Origin: Erigeron canadensis
Taxonomy: Eukaryota; Streptophyta; Magnoliopsida; Asterales; Asteraceae
Length of the DNA: 64,000 nt
NCBI RefSeq assembly: GCF_010389155.1
Contig: NC_057769.1
Span: 16,926,735-16,990,734, forward strand
Reading direction: 5' to 3'
The translations under genes and the position numbers were made by a program. The notes under the pieces were generated by a model. That model did not search any database. It saw only the letters and a program-made list of their open reading frames with translations, and was not told the DNA's origin. This document shows, in pieces, positions 22,153 through 32,307 of this stretch (positions are counted from its first letter, which is position 1; each line of letters begins with the position of its first letter).

Positions 22153-22654
22153 GGTTGGAAAGCCAAAAAGACAAAACTATGTTAGAGGTTTGCTTTGTGC
22201 ATTTCTCAATGATACATAGGAAATCCGATAAGTGATATACATTTCTTTCGGTCATTTCGTTAATCCTTTCGAATTTTGAATGCAAACGGATCATTCTTAT
22301 CCAGTTTCTTTTCTCATCACCCCAACACAGAAAACACCAACACCATAATAAAATGTTTATCCCAACAACTTCAATCTTACATTTTAGTCACCCATAGGAA
22401 CAATTGAGTTGGTTTATTTGGTTAGATTGATGTTTTGATGGTTGATAATTTCTCCATGTGCATAATGTCTAGATTTTAGTCATGATTATTTCTTTTAACA
22501 TTCGAATCAATCAATGTTTGCATAATGACATTGGTTCCCAACTGTTTCATTATGAGGGGGAGAAAATAGTATGATTGATTATTGATTAGCAGAAGAAATT
22601 AGAATGATTGATAAGGACAAGGAGAAAAAGTTAGTTTTTGGTTGTTTCAATTGC
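22153..22654 (+). other. Decayed 3' part of Copia-1
   Basis: 22153-22440 aligns by eye with the reverse complement of 51255-51530, confirming that both elements share this 3' region. A PPT-like tract (gagggggag) occurs at 22554. No open frame of note. Confidence 0.55.
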
Positions 22655-22797
22655 TTTCCGAGATACTATCATTCAGCTTCTTGTCGGAAGTTTTCAAGTT
22701 TATTTGGAGTTCTTTTATCTCAAATTTCATTTGTGACATCAACTCATCATTCTTCTTCAAAGGTTGTTTGTCAATTTCATTCCAAACTGCAAGAGAT
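22655..22797 (-). repeat. Diverged fragment of the 1.47 kb array cassette
   Basis: About 143 bp collinear with the coiled-coil part of the array cassettes (compare 612-760), same minus-strand sense, but with a dozen or more differences. It is the only copy outside the array and sits inside the 3' region of Copia-1. Confidence 0.8.
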
Positions 22798-23226
22798 TTT
22801 TTAAAAATCGAAGAGACTGTGATTACTCATGAATTGAGGGGGAGCAAGATTACTTCATACAAGACTTTTCAAAACCTCATTCAAATGTTTACTCTCAAAA
22901 GTGCTTTAGATGATGTGACAAATAAGAAAAGCTTCAAAAAGAGTCTTCATCAAATTTAAAGATCTTCAAGTCATACAACAACACCTTACCAAAAGCTACA
23001 TTGCACATATCAAGGGGGAGAGTACATATTTCTGAAAATTCATTCCAAGACTTCAAAGAAAAGACTACAAGATTCGAAGATTGAAGAATTCAAGACAAAT
23101 TCATATCTTCCGCATTTCAAAAGACAACTCTGATATGTGATTCAACAATCCTCGAAGATTTATACACACACACACTCATAATTCTTGGGATGTTTATATA
23201 ATATATCCATCCCCCTCGAACACAAC
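22798..23226 (+). other. Unassigned sequence between Copia-1 and unit B
   Basis: Contains PPT-like tracts at about 22850 and 23014 (aagggggag), direct fragments resembling the LINE ORF1 region (gtttatataatatatccatc near 23190) and no coding frame I can assign. The expected 3' LTR is not here. Confidence 0.4.
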
Positions 23227-23800
23227 TCTGTAGAGCTTGGAACATTCTTGGGATGTTTTGGTTTTACCACAGGACGATATTCAACTTTAGATTTTTGTTT
23301 GTTTAAATTAAATCCCGACTTATTTTGCCCACGTTTACGTCCTTTAACCTAAGTAAAACAATCATTGTCTACCTTTGCCTTTTGTTTAACCTACTAAATC
23401 TGCTTAACACAAGTTGTAGAGTGATGACCAAACACATAGCAATGATAACACCTAGGCGGTTTCCACTCATATTCTACCTGCATAGTTTATATAATATGTC
23501 CATCCCCCTCCAAATCTGGTATAGCAACAGATAACACATCTCTAAACTCAGACTTGGCAGAGATTTCGATAAGGGCTCTAGCATAACTACTATGACCCAA
23601 GATTCAGTACACATAGACGTTGTATAAGAATCAAGGATTCCCAAGAGTGGATGCAAGCGTAATTAGACCATCATTCGAATATGCTGCAATAGGCACATTA
23701 TGAATCTTTATCTAAACTGCCACCTCCTTAATTTTCTCTTTCTTTTTTGTACTACAACATGTTAAGTCTACCAAAATTCATGCGTTTATAACTTACAATT
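23227..23800 (-). pseudogene. LINE ORF1 fragment with CCHC zinc knuckle, unit B
   Basis: Minus-strand frames show a DUF4283-like domain followed by W-K-P-P-R-C-x-x-C-x4-H-x4-C, the zf-CCHC_4 pattern of plant LINE ORF1 proteins (nucleic-acid binding, RNP formation). An internal stop just before the knuckle and several frameshifts make it a pseudogene. Confidence 0.65.
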
Positions 23801-23952
23801 TATTTCAAACAAATTAAATGGTTTTACAAGGTTACTTTTATTAATTTATTAAAAAGACTCGAAAGGGTATAGGCAATGATATGTCCTAAAAGCAATACGG
23901 GTGAGAGTAAATTAAGAAAAGATAATTTTGTAAAAATCCATGTGTTAAATTA

Positions 23953-24393
23953 ATGTCCGAAAGGTATGAAAAATCTCTTCAGGAATCGTATGATAATTCC
24001 CGAGTTGCAAGCCTTGATTATCTAAACTTAGAACTACCAAAATATAATCAATCAGTTACTAAAAAAAAATTTCCTTCTATTGTTTTCATAGTTCAAAAAC
24101 TCAACATGTCGCATCCTCAAAAAACTGGGGACCTCCCAATAGGTGTCCCAGTTCCTCAAAGGGCTCGCAACATGTCTCGAAGGTCAAGATCAGTAGAAGC
24201 CCCTGATCAAACCAACTTAGCCAGCCATCCAGTTGCCTCCCAACAGGTAACTGGAGATAGTCAAATGGGAACACCGCAGACAACCACTTCCGAAATATTT
24301 GTAGGAGGAAATGGTGAAGATAATATTGGGTCAACCAATTGTAGTTCCAACTTAAGAGATGGTACTCTACTGGAGACACCACTATGTCAATAG
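23953..24393 (+). pseudogene. Chimeric frame: viral ORF1 start fused to segment X
   Basis: A 146-codon open frame. The first ~58 codons resemble the start of a badnavirus-like ORF1; the rest is the Ser/Thr/Pro-rich segment X. The switch point is at about 24125, immediately after an A-rich run, and is identical in unit A. The fusion probably arose by recombination when the tandem unit formed. No sign of function. Confidence 0.55.
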
Positions 24394-24485
24394 TGGAGTT
24401 TCTTTGCAATACGTTCACCAGATCTAGACTTAACCAGTTGGGGTGAACAGTGTACCAGGTTATCTGGATGGTTTACTTATTAAGG

Positions 24486-25300
24486 TGACAATGTAAATAA
24501 GTAAATACAATGCAATAATAAGTAACTTGTAAAGTAAATGGTGAGACAATATGTATTTTTCATATGTATGTTATTTATTGATTATAAACAAAATACAAAG
24601 GTTGATGCGGAACCAAGATATTACAAGTATGTAAATATCCTAACAACCTATGAAATACAATTGATTTATAACTTGGAAACTCTCTTGTCAATCAAAACAC
24701 TTAGAGTTGTGAAATGTTCCTTTTTGCGATTGAGAGAATATTGCACAAGCACACCAATGTATTGCAGAGTGTAATTGCAAAGACTAGTGTTTTTGTGTTG
24801 TGCAATGGCCTCTATTTACAGGCAAAGGTCGACATTGGGAATGTCAACTTTGCCGTACAAATATGGTTGAGAGCATTTAAGGATGTATGAACTTTTTCTT
24901 GAAAATGCTAAATAAAGTATGTCAGAGTGAATACTTTATTCAACCTGCTTTGTACTTTATACTAGGATAATATCTATTATCCGGGAAATAGTACATAAAG
25001 CAATGAAGACCTTTTCCTCGTAATCAGTGTAAAGCTTTGTAAGTTCTTTACACTGATATTCTCCAATCTTGATCTGGTCAAATGGCTACTGGCTTCGCAG
25101 CCATGGCCAGTCTCTTTCTTCCATTTGATGTCTTCGACTTCAACTGGACGGTCTTCAGGTTTGGTCAGATCTTCAACTGGAGGAAGTCACCAGTTGCATA
25201 AATCGTACAATGCAACTTGACTTCGCATATTTCTGGACAAATCTTTATGTCTCTAGATGCAACTGGAGACTGGCCAGTTTTGCTAAAACTGGACCTAACA
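24486..25300 (-). mobile_element. LTR-like promoter/terminator segment, unit B
   Basis: Copy of 13861-14674, with a damaged TATA box at 24812-24821. The start on the minus strand is TGTTAGGTCC at 25300. The ACTGG-rich upstream part is conserved. Confidence 0.5.
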
Positions 25301-25440
25301 AGTACTCTTATGAGTCTGTTTTGTCATTAGAATTTTAAAAACACTTCCATTTTATCATTTGTTATTTTTAATAAGATCTGATGACTTGAAATTCGACATG
25401 ACAATTTTCAGTTTGGATCCTAACTCTCTAGTTTTCTTTC

Positions 25441-26290
25441 ATGGAAATTGAGGGTGTTACAATATTATTGTCAATAACCTCAATCAACTCTTTACCATCA
25501 GAATCAACAGTAACATTAATGGAAGTTTTAAAAGGTTATAAGGTACATGTTCGAGGGTCACTACATTCTGGAGGATCAATTGATACACTAAATGAGGGTA
25601 CAAAAGATGTCAACTGTATACTATTTCCAACATCCTTACCATTTGTCACACCGTTTCTACATTAAGAGCCTCAAAAGCATTACTACTATGAAAATTAGCT
25701 TTAGACGAATTTGTAACCATTTCTGTAGAGCTTGGAACATTCTTGGGATGTTTAGGTTTTACCACAGGACGATATTCAACTTTAGATTTTTGTTTGTTTA
25801 AATTAAATCCCGACTTATTTTGCCCACGTTTACGTCCTTTAACCTAAGTAAAACAATCATTGTCTACCTTTGCCTTTTGTTTAACCTGCTAAATCTGCTT
25901 AACACAAGTTGTAGAGTGATAACCAAACACATAGCAATGATAACACCTAGGCGGTTTCCACTCATATTCTACCTGCATAGTTTATATAATATATCCATCC
26001 CCCTCCAAATCTGGTATAGCAACAGATAACACATCTCTAAACTCAGACTTGGCAGAGATTTCGATAAGGGCTCTAGCATAACTACTATGACCCAAGATTC
26101 AGTACACATAGACGTTGTATAAGAATCAAGGTTTCCTAAGAGTGGATGCAAGCGTAATTAGACCATCATTCGAATATGCTGCAATAGGCACATTATGAAT
26201 CTTTATCTAAACTGCCACCTCCTTAATTTTCTCTTTCTTTTTTGTACTACAACATGTTAAGTCTACCAAAATTCATGCGTTTATAACTTA
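25441..26290 (-). pseudogene. LINE ORF1 remnant spanning units B and C
   Basis: The most complete LINE ORF1 copy, in minus-strand order: V-W-x-K-x-H-N-V-P-like motif (near 26210), S-Y-A-R-A-L-I-E-like motif (near 26080), CCHC knuckle (near 25940, with an extra Tyr/His change at the histidine), then a basic C-terminal region to 25441. Multiple stops. No matching LINE ORF2 is attached. Confidence 0.65.
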
Positions 26291-26617
26291 CAATTTATTT
26301 CAAACAAATTAAATGGTTTTACAAGGTTACTTTTATTAATTTATTAAAAAGACTCGAAAGGGTATAGGCAATGATAAGTCCTAAAAGCAATTCGGGTGAG
26401 AGTAAATTAAGAAAAGATAATTTTGTAAAAATCCATGTGTTAAATTAATGTCCGAAAGGTATGAAAAATCTCTTCAGGAATCGTATGATAATTCCCGAGT
26501 TGCAAGCCTTGATTATCTAAACTTAGAACTACCAAAATATAATCAATCAGTTACTAAAGAAAAAATTTCCTTCTATTGTTTTCATAGTTCAAAAACTCAA
26601 CATGTCGCATCCTCAAA
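25722..26617. repeat. Partial unit C of the mosaic array
   Basis: Repeats the first 896 bp of unit B almost exactly, then leaves it inside viral ORF1 at about 26617. This is the right end of the tandem array and the place where the viral sequence continues. Confidence 0.9.
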
Positions 26618-26995
26618 AAACTCTCATTTAAATTTTATTTCCGATAATCTTTTGTCTTTAGAAAATAATGTTAGTGAAACCTATGACCAAGTCAATTTAG
26701 GTAGTAAGTAGATCTCAAACACTTGTATCAAATCCATAAAAACCTTGAGGACCACGAAGCTCACATTGAAATCATCAAGAATAACCAAAACCAAATCCTA
26801 AAATGCCAATTCACCACAGAAATAGAAAATCAAAAACCACTCACTGTTAAACAGGTCATAGAACTTGTTGAACAGATATCACAACAACCTAAGATAACAA
26901 ATGCTGAAGCTTTAAGGTTAACTGAAAACCTTGAAGTCCAAGTCAAGGAGATTAAAGAGCTGACAAACGAAATCAAGTACTTCCTTACCACATGA
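26448..26995 (+). pseudogene. Badnavirus-like ORF1 (DUF1319 family), decayed
   Basis: The N-terminal piece opens at 26448 and runs to 26711; the C-terminal piece opens at 26723 in another frame and ends with TGA at 26993-26995. The C-terminal piece shows the family's pattern of a Val/Glu-rich helix followed by a long amphipathic helix. Total span about 182 codons, within the usual range for badnavirus ORF1. At least two frame changes (one in the A-rich run near 26560, one before 26723) break it. Role in the virus is unclear; the product has been found with virions in some species. Confidence 0.75.
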
Positions 26996-27397
26996 TTGAT
27001 TATAGATTTACTGGAAAAAATAGAAGTCTATAAAGAAGAACTTGAAGCAGTAGAAAGTATTGAACCACCAGCAATTGGTTTCTTAAAACCAAAAGCCACA
27101 ATAGGGACTAACCTTAATAAGTTAGTCAAGCAAAAGAATACCATTATCCAATTTCTAGTCAATGTAGCTGAAGATACTCAAAGAACAAAAGAAGAACTTG
27201 GTGAAGTAAAAGCAAGTCTTGGAACACTCCTTGGTCGAGGTAAAACACAGAAGTACTTGAAGTACTTAGAGAATTGGAAGCCCGGAAAGACTAGTAGACC
27301 ACTAGTTGAAAAGAAACCAAGCCCATTCTACGTTTTTGAAGATCCCTACAAGATACTAAAAAGGGAGAAAGATAAATCTGCTAAGACCTCAAAATGA
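26992..27397 (+). pseudogene. Badnavirus-like ORF2, one frameshift
   Basis: About 134 codons, the usual size for badnavirus ORF2, a small virion-associated, nucleic-acid-binding, coiled-coil protein. Visible features are an N-terminal acidic helix, the P-A-I-G-F-like motif, an I-G-T-x-L-x-x-L-x-x-Q-N-T-I-like stretch and a Lys-rich C terminus. The expected start overlaps the ORF1 stop as ATGA, but its frame is offset by one base from the body, so a 1-bp indel lies near the beginning. The stop TGA (27395-27397) overlaps the ORF3 start. Confidence 0.75.
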
Positions 27398-28101
27398 ACA
27401 GATCAAAGTCTCTAGCAGTAAGGGCTAGTGAAAGCAACATTACAAACCTAATCTCCAATCAAGAAGATCAGATCCGTGACTATCGTTAGTCTAGTCGCCT
27501 TAACCATCTACTCCAAATGAGGATCCGAGATCCTTGAGAAGCGGAAACTACAACATGACCATAGAAAGTCAGATAGATCCTGACCAAGAGTTGGAACTAT
27601 CAAACAGAAGAAAGGCAAGCCTAGTACCCGCAGAAGTCTTGTACGAATCAAGAGGTTGGTCGGAATGAAGACATAGAGTCTACCAATACTATAGCGAAGA
27701 AAGAGTACTCATAACCAAAGAAGGTGACCAAAAGGACATAAAATCTCATTATTGATGAGTCCTACAAAGCCCTTAAACAATCAGTGATGCAATATATACA
27801 CCTCAGTATTGTTATGGTTAGAGTTCAAGCAAAGTATAGACGAGAAGCAGGAACAATGGTCCTTGTTGCTTTAAAAGATACAAGATGGAACGATGACAGG
27901 TCCATCATTGGTACCATGGAAATAGATATGAGCAACGGAATGCAGCTGGTATATATTGTCCTTGATATCATGACCAGCATTCAAGATTTTAAAAATCACT
28001 TTCAAATTGCAATCCAGATAAGGGAATATGAAGAATGGGTTGGAGGGGAATCCAATCTGCTTAAAAGAAAGGCTCTATTTGGGCGAATAACAAATACCAG
28101 C
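27394..28101 (+). pseudogene. Badnavirus-like ORF3 N-terminus (movement-protein region), decayed
   Basis: Starts at the ATG overlapping the ORF2 stop. The first ~130 codons have several stops. From 27784 to 28104 a 106-codon stretch is open and resembles the movement-protein region of the badnavirus polyprotein, with its conserved D-D-R-S-I-I-G-T-M-E-type motif and a following Gly-rich/Arg stretch. The frame is cut at 28102 by the LTR. The remainder of the polyprotein is absent from the window. Confidence 0.8.
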
Positions 28102-28231
28102 TGACGATGCACCCCTCCGAGCCACCATACGAAGGACATTATAACGAAGCACATTTACAAAGGACATAAGCAGGATGCTTAACTCGAATAAAAGGATTAA
28201 CACAAACCCTTTCCAAAGTCAAATATACTTA

Positions 28232-28362
28232 CCTAGTCCAGAATGTTCCAATGAATATCTCCTAAGGAAACTAAATCGGATAAACATGGTAAGTAGAGTT
28301 TTACTTAAAGAAGGAATAAGGAAAACCTAGTCCGGAATGTTCCAATGAATATCTCCTAAGGA
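28232..28362. repeat. 37-bp direct repeat pair
   Basis: 28232-28268 and 28326-28362 (cctagtcc...cctaagga) differ at one base. They lie within the Tat-1 LTR. Confidence 0.9.
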
Positions 28363-28448
28363 ATCGGGATTCTCCAATTTCGACATTCAAAAACCGAATA
28401 CGCATACAATACATGCGATCACGGATCGATCCAAAGCCCTAACCAAAG

Positions 28449-29196
28449 TTTTTTTTTTAGGTAAATGATGAATTTTATAACAACACCCAAAACATATAAG
28501 TACAAGTAATGTGACTGATTATCACATTAGTTCACACATACGACATGCCGTAAATGTGTGGAACAATTAAAACTGAAAAAAACTAGCACTAACGGCCTAC
28601 AAGAAGCTAGAATACATGTAACAAATATCTGAATCACAAAACCGAATAAACATCCAAGCTTCTAGGCAAAATGTGATTCACCATTTATAGCGCACCATTA
28701 ATTGATAGAGAAGGAAACTTCCACAAATCCATCAAGTGCCTAATCTTGGCGGATTGTTTGAACTTCAGCGACACTAGTTTAAGTCTGACAGTGTAGATCA
28801 AGACCTCTTTCAGCTGATTAGGGGTCTGCTCCTTGTGGGAGAAGATGAGATTAAGACCTCTTCAACTAAGATCTTTCCAATAACACCCCGGCCTAAGTTA
28901 CCCACCGAGAAAGGTGTCAACCATTCCATGATATCGCACTATCTAGCCGGAACATGATCCATTAGGGCTAAATGTCTAAAAGCTTACCATACCTGTAAAG
29001 AATAAGAACATTCAAAGAAAAGATGGTTACGTAAATCATGTCTCCTTTTACAAAGAGTGCAACATTGAAGATTTAAGTTCACAGGGCCACTAACATCTCG
29101 TGGTTTGAGATTATCTTGAGTCTTCAACTTGTTTCTACACACAAGCCATAAATGAAAAGAATGGCGCGGAATAGCTTATGGAAACCATACGATATT
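28449..29196 (-). mobile_element. 5'-truncated LINE with 14-bp target duplication
   Basis: The minus-strand 3' end has a poly(A) tail (T run 28449-28458). Minus-strand frames show the zf-RVT domain found behind plant LINE reverse transcriptases: H-S-F-H-L-W-L, then C-x2-C spacing and N-H-L-F-F-E-C-like motif. The 3' sequence resembles that of the LINE at 47271. Flanks carry the identical 14-mer agccctaaccaaag (28435-28448 and 29197-29210), the hallmark of target-primed integration. Confidence 0.9.
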
Positions 29197-29369
29197 AGCC
29201 CTAACCAAAGTCAAACAAGCTTAGACATCTATCTCAAATAATCTTTAGTTGGCGTAAGGACACCTTTTCTACCTTCGGGGAATCGCCAACAAACTTTAAA
29301 AAACCTTCTAAGGTTTTTTCCTCTAACAATCCAATTTTCTAGGCTGACGCATTTCGGTACACAATCATT

Positions 29370-29386
29370 TGGCGCCATCCGTGGGA
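29370..29386 (+). other. Primer-binding site of Tat-1
   Basis: TGGCGCCATCCGTGGGA, close to the TGGCGCCGT-type primer sites typical of Tat and Athila Gypsy elements, two bases after the LTR end. Confidence 0.7.
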
Positions 29387-29589
29387 CCATAAAAACAAAA
29401 GACAACCCACCAAATTACCACGACTTTGATTTTCAAAATGTAAGCGTAGCCATGACGGGTGAATTACACCACAGATCTTGGCATCCGAATGAAGAAACAT
29501 CCAACAAAAGAAAGGAACTCGCACAATGGACACCACTGGCTTTCCACTTCCCGGTAGTAAAGATACCTCAGTCAGAAAACCCAATCATG

Positions 29590-32290
29590 ATACAAATATC
29601 AATATTTAACACGTAAGTTTATAGGGTCTGTAGTCGAAGGAAGCGAATGTGACATCATTTATGAACACTGCTTTGTAAGGCTCCTGAAGGGAATAAAAGC
29701 TCGCCTAAGTCCTCCACGAACCTCGCTAATATGGTTCGCGGGAGAAAGGGTTAGTCCACTAGGAGAGATAGATCTAGATGTAACCATTGGCGAACCACCC
29801 CATTAGGACATTAGGACAAAAACGTTAGATTTCATAGTGGTCAGATCTAGCTCTCCGTATAATATATTGCTTGGAAGGCCGACGATGCGCTGATCGGAGA
29901 TGATCACTTCCACTATTCACTATATGGTCAAACACCTGGCACCAATAGGAGTAGGGACCCTCCCCTCAGAATCTGGCTAAGTGAAGGTACAAAAGGTTAA
30001 GAAAGCCCAAGAGACTCCTAAGGTCCCGAAATAACTTACGAAGGTTCCAGATCATTAGGCCAAGCTTATCGTCAATCCAGGATACCCGGACCAACCTATA
30101 TCAATAGAAAAACATCTTCATGGAGGCTTGAAGAAGAAATTGCTTAAGTTGCTGCAACGAAACTTGGACGTGTTCGCTTGGGAATACTCAGATATGACAG
30201 GGATACCTCGGATAATTGAGATCGAAGGAGAAAAATTCATAACGGAGCACAGACTTAATGAAAGGAAAGACGCGACGCTCTTCTACCAAAAGAAATGAAG
30301 CTTGGCTGCTAAAAGAGACGATGCCGCCAATAAGGAAGTAGAAGAGCTCGCCAATGCCTGGATTGTGCGAAAGTCGATGTACCCCACCTAGGTTGCAAAT
30401 CCGGTCATGGTCAAGAAAAGTGACGAAGGATGGAGGATGTGCGTAGACTTAACAAACATCAACAAGGCTTGCCCAAAAGATTGCTACTCATTACCAGAAA
30501 TAGATTAGAAGGTGGAGTCATTAATGGATTGTAAGTTAAAAAGATTTTTGGATGCCTACAAAGGATATCACCAGATCCAGATGCCCAAAGGGGACAAAGA
30601 AAAGACAGCATTCTACACTAGCAAGGGTACATCTTGTTATCAAAAAATGCCATTCGGATTGAAGAATGTCAGAGCCACCTACCAGCGGGTGGTAGGTAAA
30701 GTCTTCAAGAATCAAATCGGTCGGAACCTAGAAGCCTACGTCGACGACATAGTGATCAAGACGAAAACAGAAGAAGACTTATTAAAAGATATCCAGGAAA
30801 CTTTCAACGCACTACTCTCCATCAATATGAAGCTAAACCCGAAGAAGTGTTCCTTTGGATTCGAAGAAGAAAAGTTCCTAGGGTACTATATATCGGACAA
30901 AAGGATCCAAGCTAACCCTTCGAAAGTGGACAAACTTCCTCAAAGACGATAAAGGAGGTACAAAGCCTAATCGGAAAGCTTGTAGCCCTTTTCCATTTCC
31001 TATCCAGGGGAGCAGATAATCAACTCCCGTTCTTCAAAACACTCAAAGGATGTTTGGATAAAAAGGACTTCGTCTGGACGAAAGAGGCAGACGAGGCTTT
31101 TGGGCAAATAAAGAAATACATTGCACAATTACCTACCCTCACCTCCCCGATTCCAAGCTAAACTTTTTTTTATGTATTTATCCACATCCTCTAAATGTGT
31201 AAGCGCATTCCTCATGGCAGAAAGGGAGTGGAAGCAAGTTCCAACTTACTTCGTCACCCGAATTCTGCAGGGATCCGAAGATAACTATCTAGAACTATAA
31301 AATTTGACCCTTGCCCTGGTACATGCAGTAAGAAAACTGCGAAGGTACTTCCAAGCTCACCCAGTTGTAGTACTAACTGATAAACCCATAAGGCAAATAT
31401 TGCTCAAACCAGCAAAATCTGGAAGAGTAGCTGTTTGATCCAAGAACCGCACGGATCTTAGATTGGGAATAAGGGGTTTTGACCGATTTATTGGCGATTC
31501 CCTATTGGTTGAAAGCTTTGAGAAGCTTAACGCCATTATATCGGAGATATTTGTGTTGGCGGTGGTGATGACTCAGAAAAGGAGCCGACCACCTTACGTA
31601 TCATGAAGGTGAAGTGAATATATCTCCATTATTAGAGAAGACCTCTATTTATAAGAGGAGCTTATCTTGGGGGATAAGTTAGGATCTTAGGGTTTTTAGG
31701 GCGATACCCTAGTTATTTAGGAAAAGATATGATAGACATTTTTAGGGGATTTACATGTCATATAATAAATATATTTAATGGTGCAAGGGATATTGGCAAA
31801 TCCCTTGAGTTAAGGTGGAAGAAATATGAGATTTCTTCCATATTTGACGGAGCTCCATTCTGACGGATGAGCTCCATAATTCTAACTGAGGTGGTCCGTT
31901 CTGACGAAGGTGAGCTCAGTAATCCTGACGGAGGTGAGCCCCGTAATTATGGCAGAACGCATCCTTAAGTAGCCTCCGTAATAGCAGATTCACATACAGA
32001 GGTAGGGCTCCGTATAGGGCATATCATCAGTAGCTAAATGGGCAATAGAGCTAGGGAAAACGACATTGAGTTCCAGAAGAGAAACGCAGTTAAGGGACAA
32101 GTGCTAGCTGATTTCATAGCAGAAACACAAGAAAGTGATGAACAAGAAAAGTATGCCTCTTTAAATGTCATGGAAAATGAAGGATATGGCGTCTGGAAGG
32201 TATACACTGACGGAGCATCAAGCTCCGATGGATCAGGAGCAGGGATTATCCTTGTCAGCTCGGAAGAAATGTAATATACCTATTTGTGCG
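29590..32290 (+). pseudogene. Tat-1 protease-RT-RNase H remnant
   Basis: Broken frames in family order. Protease-like region at 29600-29900. RT at about 30330-30950, of which 30512-30952 is open (146 codons) with M-P-F-G-L-K-N-like motif, an intact Y-V-D-D catalytic motif near 30738 and the F-L-G-Y-x-I-S-type motif. RNase H from 31200, split at 31432 by a solo LTR and resumed at 32035 (78-codon frame 32038-32274) with V-x-T-D-G-A-S-S. A stop replaces a Trp or Gln codon in several places (for example near 30505 and 32272). Integrase is missing. Confidence 0.8.
31432..32029 (-). mobile_element. Solo LTR with 5-bp target duplication
   Basis: 598 bp bounded by TG...CA and flanked by GTAGC on both sides (31427-31431 and 32030-32034). 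Removing it and one GTAGC restores the RNase H reading frame. A TATA box (TATAAATAG, about 31643-31651) faces the minus strand, which gives the orientation. Parts resemble the LTR at 32308-32754. Confidence 0.9.
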
Positions 32291-32307
32291 CCGAACCAGG
32301 GTAAGGA

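Larger units (their letters stand above)
15303..23226 (+). mobile_element. Non-autonomous Ty1/Copia element (Copia-1), 3' LTR missing
   Basis: Starts with a clear 5' LTR and tRNA-Met primer-binding site, followed by a leader with palindromic motifs, gag C-terminal remnants and, about 1.5 kb further on, an extra ORF. I find no protease, integrase, reverse transcriptase or RNase H. It is the same family as the minus-strand element at 51256-60017: shared LTR TATA context, leader, gag coiled coil and extra-ORF region. It inserted into unit A (flank caaac). No 3' LTR is found; the right end meets unit B at 23227, suggesting a deletion through the 3' LTR. Confidence 0.8.
23227..25721. repeat. Unit B of the LINE/virus/LTR mosaic array
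   Basis: 2495 bp, complete. The next copy starts at 25722 with the same sequence (tctgtagagcttggaac). Order within the unit: LINE ORF1 (minus), viral ORF1 start (plus), segment X, LTR-like promoter (minus), LINE ORF1 C-terminal part (minus). Confidence 0.9.
26300..28101 (+). other. Endogenous badnavirus-like pararetrovirus fragment
   Basis: Caulimoviridae-derived insertion. Three consecutive ORFs, two small and the start of a large polyprotein, lie in the same order and direction as in badnaviruses, joined by ATGA overlaps (26992-26995 and 27394-27397). All three carry frameshifts or stops. It ends where an LTR begins at 28102, so the rest of the polyprotein (coat, protease, RT/RNase H) is not in the window. 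No viral intergenic region or primer-binding site is visible upstream. Confidence 0.8.
28102..29367 (+). repeat. 5' LTR of Tat-1, interrupted by a LINE
   Basis: Begins TGACGATGC and ends CACAATCA directly before the primer-binding site. Without the nested LINE (28449-29196) and its duplicated 14 bp it is about 504 bp. No matching 3' LTR is present in the window. Confidence 0.6.
28102..32290 (+). mobile_element. Decayed Ty3/Gypsy Tat-type element (Tat-1)
   Basis: 5' LTR, a TGGCGCC-type primer-binding site, then protease, RT and RNase H remnants in Gypsy order. Most of gag is missing: little sequence separates the primer site from the protease region. It stops in RNase H at about 32290. It carries two later insertions, a LINE tail in the LTR and a solo LTR in RNase H. 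The left border sits directly on the viral polyprotein frame, so it inserted into the virus fragment. Confidence 0.7.

Noticed and set aside
13361..24393. Viral ORF1 copies in units A and B as functional duplicated genes
   Set aside because: Both are truncated after about 55 codons at the same junction and run into non-viral sequence.
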